Shown piece after piece: positions 50,801-61,745 of a stretch of 64,000 bases of DNA (position 1 is the first letter of the stretch; each line of letters starts with the position of its first letter). Where the stretch lies: assembly GCF_030936135.1 (NCBI RefSeq), contig NC_082596.1, forward strand, positions 77,530,888 to 77,594,887. The letters run 5' to 3'. This stretch comes from Gavia stellata (taxonomy: Eukaryota > Chordata > Aves > Gaviiformes > Gaviidae). A model generated the notes under the pieces. It was not told the origin of the DNA, did no database searches, and saw only the letters and a program-made list of their open reading frames with translations. The position numbers and the translations under genes are program-made.

Positions 50801-53800
50801 CTCAGGAAGCATTTTCTCTTTAGTTGTTGTAAGTCTCCGGAAAGCTGTCTGACCTAGTCAGCTCTCAATCACTTAAAGCAAGATCTTTGCACTGCTAGCT
50901 TTGATCTCTCTATTCTTTAGAAAGAAAAATTGAAAGTGCTGACATAAAAAGATTAAATCACATTAAAATGAATCACAGAAACTTTCAGCTTTACTACTTA
51001 CTAGGAAAAGACCAGGAAAGCAATATTCTTACCTAAATTGGGTTTAGACTGATCTAGGAGTTGAGCAGTTCCAGCAAAAGTCAGATTCAACTCTGTAATT
51101 TATGAGATTTCAGACTCCAGTGATTCAAATTTCACAAGGAAAAACCAGCTCAAAAAGTGCCAGATTTCCCTGCTGGAAATCATGTTACACATCTTCTACT
51201 ACCCTGGGGGAAATTTATCATCTTTGTCCATGATGGAACCAAACGAGAGAAATAAGTTCTTTCTCTTCAGGACAAAAATCTATACAGAAATTTAATACAT
51301 AGCAGGATTCAAAATGACAATTCATGAGTTTTGCCATCCTGTCCACGATTACTACCACCCCTCCACCTCCACTGAATTTGTGGTCCTTTGATTTAAGGTT
51401 CAGACCTACATTTTATTTTTGCCCACCTCATTCTATAATTGTATGAAAATTAAATTAGGGGCTGAAACAATTGTTCTATGGCTGGCAGAAGCCCTTCTTT
51501 TGTCTTAGATAGTGGAATAGTCCCTTAAAAGTATGAAAATAATCTCCCCAGTTTTAGTGTTGAACATTCAGACATTCAGTTGATTTTCTAATTTTGAGCT
51601 TAATTCTACTTTATCATTCAGGGTGAAAGGTACACTTTCATAGACAGAGAAAATTCCAGTTGAAAAAACATGAAGCTTCCCTAATAAAAATCTCACAAGA
51701 GAAGTTATTGTTTAAAATCCTCAGCTGTCTTTGATTCAAAATCCAGGGGTGTTAGAAAAAGAGGTATTTCTGTGTGATTTATGAATTCAAGGATTCTTTC
51801 ATCATTAACATACAAATGACCTTTTCTGTCCAGCCTCCTAGTTTAGGAATTTATTTTTTAAAAAAATTTAGAAAAAAAAATCTTCAAAAGACTTTTCTTG
51901 AAACTTACATACTTCAGGAATGCAGCAAGTCAAGGAGAGGGAAAATATCCTCTGAGACAGAACCCCATACAATGGAACTCAATTAGATTTTTACCTTCTT
52001 CAGCCATAAAGGATTGGTAGACAGACATTGTTTGCTGCTTGCCTGAATTAAATTGGGTCTCCTGAGATGCATATGAAGCAATTTAAAAAATGAAAAACAC
52101 TGTTACCTGAATTTACTCAACCATCAATCTGAAGTAAACCTTATTTACTGCATTCATGTATTAAACTAAGATAATCTTTCACATTTTAATCAGAAAAAAT
52201 GACATTTAATTAGTGTTACACAGCCGAAACCTGAAAAAGCTCCCCAATCTATGCATCCAGCTAGGCCACCGTTTTTCAGCCTCACCACAGTGAGTCTGGT
52301 ACACTTTTATGCTTCCCTTGGTCTAAGCAAGCTGCAGGACTGTTTTATTAATCCAACTCCCTGGCACACTTCCGAAGCAGGAATAGGCACTCTCATCACA
52401 ATTTCATACAAATGGGACCTTCTGGCTCAGCTGCCTTACACCCTGAGAACTGGCATCGTGTCCTTTCCCAAATCCATCCTCTAAATTTCCTTGTGTACAG
52501 TTCATTTTTTTTAAGGACTTGTGATGGTTGAGAGAGGGATATTAGTTTATAAAAACAAAACAAAAACCAAAGAAAATCAATCAATCATAATGTCAGTAAT
52601 TTACAGATCTAGACATACCAATAGGAAAAAAAAAAAAAAAAAGAGCCCTGTGCACATGTTCTTGTTATACTTTCCCTTCTACTTTTTTCACCTGAGCAAG
52701 AGCTCCAGAAATGTTCTTCTGTTGAATGGTTTCAGACTATATCTCAAAGATGCTTGGCTGTGCCTTGCACATTCAGTTTCTTCCACCCCAAGATCCTGAA
52801 ATTAAGTAGGACACTTTTATGATAGCATACCCCTGTTTCTGCCCAAATTTTCTTCATCTGCCTTCTTTTTCTTTCACCTCCACGACTTCTTTTACACTCT
52901 GCTTTGTAAGATTGACCTTTTTTTGTTCTGATTGGGGACCTTATAAACTTTCCACTGCCAGCCGCATGCAGAAATTAAAGATAACTGTTTTCACATCAAA
53001 CACATCCATCCCATCGTGCAATGGCATTTCTACCAGGATGGCAACTTATTGGGGTTTAATGGCTCTTCAGTGCTTTGGATCTTGAGGAGCATGGCAGACT
53101 TCTGATATTATGCAGCAGACTGTATATACCAAGCCATTCTAATGATAAAGCAGTTTCATTAAGCTCACTCACTCTGATCCATGCACACCAAGACTGTAAA
53201 TCTTCACTTTTTTTTTTTTTTCCCCCCAGGATTTAATTTCACCTTTATAGAAATAGGTAACCAGAATTCTGGCCTTAAAAACCATAGTGGGCCAAAACCA
53301 CACCAACAAATCAAGCCTCAATAAACAGTCTTCTGAGTCAGCTTGCAAGGCCTAAAACACAAATATATATTTTTTAAATTTCATCATCATACAGCAGGGA
53401 ATTAGAGCAGCAGCACTGTAAAATTGTCCATTTAAAATCAAATTCTTCCATCTCAAAGTATACTTCCCCTTCCCCCGCCCACCCCAGAATTATATTGCAG
53501 CAATTCACTTCTAAGTCACTGGTTCTACAATTTCAACTATCAGACAACATAGTTCAATAAAAGTGGCATCAGCTATTTTTCACAGGAGCCCCAAAGACTT
53601 GTTTTGGAAGAAGAGCAGTTTACTCCAAAATCTTTTTGTAATTTTTTTCTCCTGTCACAATACAACAAGGAGATTTTATTCATTGAATGTTCACTTCTTT
53701 TACATACTTATACGCTGAAGGCTGTGGCATGGGCTTGTCTGAAGTATCAAGCATCATAATATACATTTATTGAACAGCTTATTGATCAATGTCTGAGTGC

Positions 53801-54985
53801 TTATCTTATTTTCTTTTAACATGCCCATTAAACAGAATTTTGACTTTTTTTGGAAAAAAGTAAACAGATGAGAAAAAGAAAATAGATCATTAAAAATATA
53901 CTTGAGAAGTCATCCAGCAGCAATCTGCAAGCATAAGGGAAAACTCATTGTCAAGTATGATTTATGAAATCTTGTTAAATTTACTTAAGATAACTGGGAG
54001 GCAGACTAGTACACTAATAACCTCTAACATAAAACCTTATGGAATATAGTGCATCCTTTATAGAATAAAAAGGCTAATTTAGTTTGTCACAACACAGAAC
54101 TGAATTAATACAGAAGTCAAAAGGCTCTCAATATGTGCTATTAAATACAAATATTGGGTGATAGCCTACCTAGCACTACCATTCAATGGGTTTTTCTTGT
54201 CTTGTCATGTAAAAATTAGATGTTAGGTGTGCATGCAAGAGAAGATTACTGTAGTCAAATGAATGTAGATCCACCACAAAAAAAAAAATCTACTATACAC
54301 CATGACATTTCAGATCAGTTTGTTCCGCCCCCCCCAAAGCTGCATTAATTAGGCCATTTATATTATAAAATTCCAGTTAACTAAAAAGCATTACTTTTTG
54401 GCGGTTTTTTGGTCTGCATGTAACCAGTTTCTTGTTTTACTGAGATTTGGTAACATTCCCTCTGGCCTACAAATGCAAACTCACCTCTGTTTCTCACACA
54501 CAAACTGTTAACAGCTGAAAAGATATTGCATGTAAAATGCACGTATATATACACAAACATACACACACACACATATATGCTGCTGAAGCTGTATCCTATT
54601 CTGAGCCTAGACTGGAAGGTGGTCACGATGAACAACAGGAGATTCTTGTGAAGAATGTGAGACTCCTTGCTGTTGTGTAGCAAAATTAATGAATACCTGT
54701 AAGACATGAAAAAAAGTAGGACTTTCAAAATAACAGTATTTGAACTGAAACTTTGGAGACGTAGCTGATGATATTTTTCAGTTGCTTTCCTAAGCTTTTG
54801 TGACACAAAAATTAATAGTTTATGTTGAGGGAACCCCTAGAGAGATATGTTTTATAAACTATAGAAATAATCCCTCTTCATCTCTCCAGCTAACACGGTG
54901 TTCGATAAATTATAAAAATAATGGTAAAATGAGTTACTAACTTGCCTATGAAAATTATCTTTTACTGCTGCACAAGTTAGGGGGA
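47836..54985. other. AT-rich non-coding DNA, no recognised gene
   Basis: No coding homology is seen. The stretch includes a MIR-like fragment at 48070-48160, TA-rich microsatellite-like patches near 50036-50055, an A-run at 52626-52642, a T14-C6-AG string at 53208-53229 and a short AC repeat at 54561-54572. The remainder shows nothing classifiable. Confidence 0.55.
48070..48160 (+). repeat. Possible MIR-type SINE fragment
   Basis: 'tgcaacctcagacaagtgat', 'ttagtcattcggtgcttacc' and 'ttcttgtttcataaaa' follow the order of the conserved MIR region (gacaagTCACTTaacc, then tgccTcagTTTcc, then tcaTctgtAAAa). Divergence is high, and the call is from memory of the family. Confidence 0.35.
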
Positions 54986-55336
54986 GGAGGAGAGGAGGCT
55001 GAGGGGAGACCTTATCACTCTCCACAATTACCTGAGGTGGGTGTTGGTCTCTTCTCCCAAGTGACAAGTGACAGGACAAGAGGAAATGGCCTCAAGTTGC
55101 GCCAGGGGAGGTTTAGACTGGATATTAGGAAAAATTTCTTTACTGAGAGAGTGGTCAGGCATTGGAACAGGCTGCCCAGGGAGGTGGTGGACTCACCATC
55201 CCTGGAGGTGTTCAAGGAATGTGTGGACGTGGCATTGAGGGACATAGTTTAATAGGCATGGTGGTGTTGGGTTGATGGTTGGACTTGATGATCTTACAGG
55301 TTTTTTCCAACCTTAATTATTCTATGATTCTGTGAA
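54986..55336 (+). mobile_element. Short CR1 LINE copy
   Basis: A plus-strand CR1 of about 350 bases, starting near 'ggagaggaggctgagggg' and ending with ATTCTATG and ATTCTGTG at about 55336. It holds only the end of ORF2 ([39 protein letters not shown]) and the 3' untranslated region. Compared with the 44-kb copy it lacks 16 bases near 55034, which shifts the frame. The rest is closely similar to that copy, so both belong to the same young group. Confidence 0.92.
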
Positions 55337-56565
55337 TTGTTTTAATTTGCTTTGAAATGACACACCTAAGGAACTTGAGTCTGCTGTTTCTATCAATAAC
55401 GATCACAAATGAGGGTCCAGATATTTCAAGGTGAAAGTACACTTCTGAACATTGCAGAGTGATGATTCAACAACTAATGTACCTCCTTGATTTTTTTTTT
55501 TTAACAGATCTTCCTACAGAAAAGCTTGTTTACTTTTTAATCACACAACTATTTGACAGGCAGGAATGGAGAGTGAAAGATAGCTAGTCTTGATTCAAAT
55601 GATCATATTCATATGCAAACAAACTTGGGATGCATGATAAGAGTGTTTGTTATTCAGAACTATTTTCCTGTTTAAAATTGACACTCAGTTAGTCAGAGAG
55701 AGAAAACAATGGTAGGTGACTGAGGTGATAAATCACCATGAATAATAGAGAGGAAGTAAGCTTGAGTGAACAAGGCCTGAACAATTAACAGGCTGAAATT
55801 ACCTTATATTCAGCCATCCAGTGAATAGCTCATTTACAAGCAGTTAGTTGATCAGCACAGATTAGAATATTTCATTAATTATTTGCACATGGGAAAAAAG
55901 AGTAAGTTCACACCACCTATCATGGAAAATTAATATTTTGAATAGATGTGACTCTCAGTTTGTAGAACACATAACAGGAAGTTGCATATGAGGGTGCACT
56001 AACACATCACAACCACCCAGAAACCCCATCGTTGCCATCATTCTGTTCTTCCTTCTGCCCAAATAGAATTTCACAGTCTTTAGAAGTGGGATTTATTCTG
56101 TCTGCTTGTGCACTGTTCTCTAATGTGCAGCATAATACTCACTGCAAAAGAAAATTCTCAAAGGAAATTGTCCCATAAGTCTAAGGTTTACTGTAATTTG
56201 CAGAAACTGGTTCAGCTTTTTCAAGGACATTGGTAAGATCCCAACTTTTGGACTGTGGAGGTGGCAGTCCACAGTCCCACCTTCTCATCCCGCACAGATC
56301 TAGGTGTATCTAAGCACTGATTATGCTTGCGCACAGTACAAATATGTGGCTTATTGTGATGCTGTTACTGTGCTAACCGCCAGTGTAAAAGCAGTAGGGT
56401 TCATGAAACTGTAGACCTGAGATGGCCTGGAACTGCTGGTTTGTCGCACACAGTTGGGTAATCCAGCAAATGATATAGTATTCTACTACATCAATAATTA
56501 CAGTACACAGCATGTTCAGACAAAAAAAAGGGGGGAAAAAAGAAAAAGAAAATAAGAAAGAAAAA
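55337..56565. other. AT-rich non-coding DNA
   Basis: No coding homology is seen. It holds a perfect 10-bp hairpin at 56250-56277 and a purine-rich lead-in (56522-56565) to the heptamer array. Confidence 0.55.
56250..56277. repeat. Perfect 10-bp GC-rich hairpin
   Basis: GGACTGTGGA at 56250-56259 is the exact reverse complement of TCCACAGTCC at 56268-56277, with the 8-base loop GGTGGCAG. It lies in otherwise AT-rich DNA. Confidence 0.85.
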
Positions 56566-56698
56566 GAAAAAAGAAAAAAGAAAAAAGAAAAAAGAAAAAA
56601 GAAAAAAGAAAAAAGAAAAAAGAAAAAAGAAAAAAGAAAAAAGAAAAAAGAAAAAAGAAAAAAGAAAAAAGAAAAAAGAAAAAAGAAAAAAGAAAAAA
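56566..56698 (+). repeat. Perfect (GAAAAAA)19 heptamer array
   Basis: G residues occur every seven bases from 56566 to 56692 without exception, giving 19 uninterrupted GAAAAAA units. The plus strand is pure purine from 56554 to 56699. Because 21 bases make three units, the array translates as a repeating KKKKEKR lysine-rich frame, which is not a real protein. The perfection suggests a young or length-variable array. Confidence 0.95.
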
Positions 56699-57153
56699 AT
56701 ACCTGCTCTAATGTGGTTTGGTTAATGGAGTAGTGCTTGATTTGGAGAAAAGCTTTGTGATTCTCTAGGATCCTGAAGAGCTCTGCTAAGCATCCTTGAC
56801 TTCGTGGTACATGGTACTCGAGCAGGTTAAGATGCTGTCCCTTAAAACAAGAAAAATTATAGAAACAGATAAAAGTGAATGCACATTATGATGAAGTTAC
56901 ACGTGCTTATAACCAGTCTAGTTTCAATAAGCTCTCATTGCAGTTTAACATGGAAAATATGAGCTTTCAAACAAGAATGTACATTGGTAGCACAAAGAAA
57001 TGTTCATAATCAGAGCACACATTTTGTGCATGTTCTGAGATGACATTTTGTTAATCTCATAAAAGTTATATAAATTTAGGACAATTTTATGGTATAGGTT
57101 TTTAATCCAACAGACTAGTGCTGTTACAATGCAGTCTGGGAAAAGGTTAAGCG

Positions 57154-57170
57154 AACACACACACACACAC
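57154..57170. repeat. AC dinucleotide microsatellite
   Basis: Eight to nine uninterrupted AC units. A shorter AC run lies at 54561-54572. Confidence 0.9.
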
Positions 57171-59289
57171 GTATAAACATGTACACAAACAGGTTCATAT
57201 CTAAGGTAGTCATAGTTTTAAATGATTTTTTTCCTAAACATGGAAAAAGTAAAAAAAAAATACAAAACCAACAACAACAAAATAATTAAAGGTCTTTCGG
57301 AGATTTTCTTGGAAACTAATTACTATAGGTCTTTTGTAAGGCTTTGTATCAAATAAAAGAATCTCAGTAAAGACTGAAACTTATAATCTATGGACCTTAT
57401 CAGAAAGCAATCAAAGCAAATACTCTCAGTGACTACACTGCACTCCTACTTCAGGTGTACACAAAGGCGAGTTCAACTTCATCAACAATAAAAGCAAAAG
57501 GAAATTTTCAGTCAGAGAAAGGGCCTGTTTATTTACGTTGCCTAAATGACTGTTTGGAGTTGATTTAATCAATATCACAAGTGAGATTTTTAAGAATTGC
57601 TTAATAGGAAAATAAAAGGGATGCTCATACATACTTTTTTCAAAAAGGTCAATATATCCAAATGTATATATATTGTTTTTACCGTCCCATACTTAATCTT
57701 TCCATAGAACAAATGCTATGATGAGGTGATGAGGAGTTTTAGCTGTACCTTAAACTGTGTTCCAGGAAAATGCAGTTGTAGACAGTCCAAAATCATTCTT
57801 TGATAGCTTATTTCTTTACTAAGCCAAACCTTGACAGAATAGCCATCTCCAAACCTGAGAATGGTACACAGAAACATAAATCCATTTGTCTATACTATGA
57901 AGACAGGAAGAACATTTCTTTCAATGGATTTTCCTATAACAATTATGTCACATAACATCATGTATACCTACTGTATTACCACTGTGAGTTTAGTATTATA
58001 CTATTGAACAATAGAATTTCAATGAGAAACTTGTTAAATTAATGATAACAGAAACAAAACAAAAAAGTGTTATGCTTATGTTTTATTTACTACAGGATAT
58101 TTCATTATCCAGTGTACCTGAACTTATACTAACTAAAGCATGCTTTAATTACTATATTGCTTTGAATGGTTAGCAAAAAATCATGAAGATTACCAATCAC
58201 AAATACAGAAGAGAAAAAAATCCTTTAACTTTTCTGGTGAGAAAAATGGGCATGTAGCACTATTTTTCAAGTCTCTTAACAGAGCTGCACAGCTTTTATT
58301 TTAGCAATATGAGTACAATTGTGTTTTACAGATACACAAAGGCCACTATAGGAGTATTTAAAAAGATGGCAAAGTTAATGAATTTTCTTTAGTTCTATGG
58401 CCACACAATCTGTCTCAGAATAATTTAGGAAATGAACTTCTCTTTCCCAACATACATGTGATAAAAGTTAAGTACAGGCAATATAACCAACACATTATTT
58501 TTTATTAGATTTACTCACTGCTAATATTTAGTTGGGGAAGTTGCAATAAACCCATAAACACTGAAATGGCAATCGTATTTTTATGCACATTGCTTAAGCG
58601 ATGGAGTTATGCCGCAACAGTTCCCAGAGCAAGGTGCAAGGGCAGAGCTCAGCAGAGAGGTGGGGCAATATGGGGCTGTTGCTGCGTCCCTCCCCTCCCA
58701 GCCCTCCTTTGCATCTACGCATCCTCCCTTTGGGTTCACTTTCTCAGTTAATTGCTAGGAAAAAGAGAACAGCAGGAGCCAAGTCAGAAGAGATTTCCTC
58801 TGCCGCTGCTATTCCCTGCTGCCAGTGAGCAATGGAAAGGCAGAGCTGGGAGAGGGACAGGGAGCTCGGACTGTATTACCCGTGTCCCCCTAGAAACCTG
58901 CCACTTCCTCTGCCTTCCCACTGACCACCACTCCCACATCCTTCACTCCAGCATTATTTCCTTTTCTTCGCTCTCCATCTCCATGATTACTCATCACCAA
59001 ATCCTTTACAACAGTTCTTTGGTTTCTAGTGATGATTCTCTGTATTACTCCGTCGCGCCAATACCCTCCTCTCCCATGTCTTTTCTGTGTAAAACTTGTG
59101 AATCAGGGTAGCAGCTGGGTTAATTGGATCTGACCAGTGTGAAGCACATTTTCCTGTGATCAAAGCAGAAGTATGTATCACAGCACACTCTATGATGCTG
59201 CCCTTTTCCAATATAGAAAAAAATGTCTACAGAATATCAATTAAAGTGCAATAAAAAATAGAAGGACTATTCTGAGACATATGTCCAGT

Positions 59290-59380
59290 TTAACCGCTGT
59301 CTGAGTGACTCCCAGCAAGATACTTCACATGAAGCACCACGTGTTCCTCATCTATAATACGTGTATAGCAATGTAAGGGC
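59290..59380 (+). repeat. Possible MIR-type SINE fragment
   Basis: 'gtgactcccagcaagatact' and 'tgttcctcatctataatacg' then 'tgtatagca' follow the MIR order (gaccttgGGCAAGtcactt, then tTCCTCATCTgtaaaatg). Strongly diverged; family call by memory. Confidence 0.3.
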
Positions 59381-59397
59381 TTTAGCTTTTATTTTGT

Positions 59398-59468
59398 GTT
59401 GGACCAGAACCTCTGTTGGTATAAAGCAATGAAGTCTTCACTGATTTCAGAGTAGCGCAAGTTTCCAC
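59398..59468. repeat. Possible ancient fold-back repeat fragment
   Basis: 'cagaacctctgttggtataa', 'gcaatgaagtcttcactgat' and 'ttcagagtagcgcaagttt' resemble the arm (CTGGTGTAAAT) and core (TGAAGTCAnTGATTTCAgTGGAGC) of the ancient sauropsid fold-back repeat described at 26015. It lies directly after the MIR-like fragment. Confidence 0.3.
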
Positions 59469-61219
59469 AATGAAAAACTCTAGACTGCAGATTTTATTCC
59501 ATTAAGAATTTCACATGAATTAAAAATATAATTTCCAACAATCTTCTCAGAGAAGAATCCTATTTCTTTGTGTAGAATGAAACCACAGTTGCTACATTTT
59601 AGGTATGAAAGCAGCAGCTTCTGCATAAGAAGTTGCACTGTATGAAAAGCCACATTGCAAATAATTGTAGGGTTTTTTGGTCTTTGGCTGGTTTTTTTTT
59701 TTTTATTTCTTATTGCAGTCAAATGCAACCACTGAACTGCTTGAAATGGAGTAAGAAAAAACATTCCTGATGCAGTGTCCCTGTTTGTTGTTTTCTGAAG
59801 GACATTTTATGAATTAAATCCTATCGGGGCCAAGCTGCAGGGTACCAAATATTCACTGAGCAATAAGACCTGACAGATGAACAATGCTGTTACAACAAAG
59901 AGATCCAGAATAAGGTGGAATCCAAAGCAGTGTCTGGCTGATTTTCTTTGCAATGATTTACTAATACATAACAGATCTCTGATTAAATGTTTTAAATGTA
60001 TAGCATCATCCCTGAAAAAATACATGAGACAATAAAAAAAGACGTTACAAAAATGCATATAGTTAACAAGGGTGTTCAATTTAGCTGACAGCCAACCTGA
60101 GGCAACATTTTATCAGATCATTGATTCTGATATATTTTCTGGCATCTCTACACAGCCACCATTGAATTACAGTTTGAAAAATGCTGGCTTACAGAGATAT
60201 TCAACAGTCTCATAAAATGAAATTGTTGTATGCAATGAAGTTTCCAAATAAAATTAATCAAAATTTTGATGAGCAATGACAGAGAAGTCTGTGCAACTTT
60301 GGTTTAATTCTAAATTTTGAATGGTATAAACATCAGCATGGTACAAATAAAAAGCTTTAAAAGATTTTTTTTCTTTTCGCTAGTCAAATTATGATGCTCC
60401 TATACCTTGATTTTATAATTCGTTTTAGTACAAGAGCTCCCCATATAGAGTAAGTTGATAACCAATAAACATTTCCCCTTGCTATAATCAGCAAGCTGCT
60501 TTCAGTAGCGAACTGAGGCATTGGAAATTGAGTTGACCATTTTTTTCACTCTCTTTTCCTCTCTGATTCAGACAATATAATTAATTCAGAAACCCAAATT
60601 GGAATTACAGAGAAAAACACAATCTGGTTTGTTTAGCACTGTTAGGACCAAACCTTTAGCACCTGATAGTTCAAGACCTAAGGAGGGAAACATTATCATT
60701 AAAATGGCGTAAGTTGAGCCAGCACACCTGTTCAGCACCCATCTGCTGCAAAAGAATCACCACCTCTTCAAAGCTAGTCAACAAAGATATTTTCCACTGC
60801 TAATTTCTACCACATTATTTTAACAACACCTGCATTTTTATTTGTGTATACACACACACAAAAACACATATTCTGACAAAAAAATATTTTTCCTCTCTGT
60901 CCTTCCTCTTCTCCCTCAGTCAAACTAGTTGTTCATGCTTGACTTTCACCTCGTTAGTGCTTCTGGAAGTATTACTTCTTAAGTGTTTTACCTACTAAAC
61001 TTCCATCAGGAGACTGAAACTAAAATATAAATTCCCAGACTGATTGTAAACTAATTAACTTGAGTATTAACAACAGCATCAGCTGCAGAAGCATGAGCTT
61101 AGCAAGGAATACAAAATGCATCCAAGAACTTCACACCTTTAATTACATAGGTCCTCAAGGTAGCTGAGCAGCTCAAGTAACAAGAGAACAAAAGACCATA
61201 AAATGGCAGCAAGGAATGG

Positions 61220-61745
61220 AAGAGTTTCCATATCAAGAATTACTAAATAGGCTAAAAGTTTTCAGCATCAAAGAAAGATGACGAGGTGGTAGAAAGGTGT
61301 TTTTACAGAGCTCAGAATCATGACTGGCCTAAGGAATATAACTAAGGAACAATTCTTCACTCTCCTACGTTTCTCATGCAAGAACAGGGGGCATCAAATT
61401 AAATTATAGGGAAGGGAATGCAAAATCAGTAAGGAGAAGTAATCTTCCTTACAGCACATAGGGAAACTGTTCAACTCATTGACACAAGGTGTGCTGGATG
61501 CCAGAACTTGACATGAGTTGAATAAGGGATTAGAGAAATTCATGGTGGGGGGAGGGAGTGGGGCGGGAAATCCTCTAAGACCACCTTTGGCTTAGGAAGC
61601 CAAATTGCTGAAGGATGGTTGAGTAATGTGGAAAAGTAACTTCAGGCTCTTATCTTGTTCCTGTACTTTTCCCTCCTGGCAGCTGTCAGAGAGAGGATAG
61701 TGTGCTAGACGGGTCTTCGATCTGACCTCGCGGTTGTTTCAGTAT
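61220..61745 (+). mobile_element. Ancient CR1/L3-like LINE 3' end
   Basis: Recognisable blocks occur in the correct order: 'catatcaagaattactaaat' (start of the C-terminal region), 'acagagctcagaatcatgac' (the 'ataaaatcatgaatgg' part), 'agaacagggggcatcaaatt' then 'aaatt' (the 'actaggggtcaccagatgaa' part), 'aattcatggtgggg' (end of ORF2), and 'tggcagctgtcagagagagg', 'atagtgtgctagacgggtct', 'tcgatctgacc' (3' region). These match a CR1 group that is very abundant in turtles and crocodilians and present as old copies in birds. The family is known to me from memory. The copy is broken in all frames and its octamer tail is gone. It lies on the plus strand. Confidence 0.75.

Larger units (their letters stand above)
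56700..61219. other. AT-rich non-coding DNA with small repeats
   Basis: No gene is recognised. It contains an AC microsatellite at 57154-57170, a more GC-rich patch at about 58600-58950 without identifiable coding, possible MIR and fold-back fragments at 59290-59468, and a CA patch near 60850-60860. Confidence 0.55.

Noticed and set aside
53208..53230. Strong splice-acceptor look (T14, C6, AG)
   Set aside because: The sequence after the AG has early stops and no coding resemblance; the run is more likely simple sequence. The same holds for T16-CCTTAG at 40342-40362.
56512..56733. Lysine/glutamate-repeat open frame
   Set aside because: It is only the translation of the GAAAAAA heptamer array.
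58566..58951. GC-richer patch with overlapping open frames
   Set aside because: G+C is only moderately raised, frames overlap in several phases, and no start, donor or domain could be supported.
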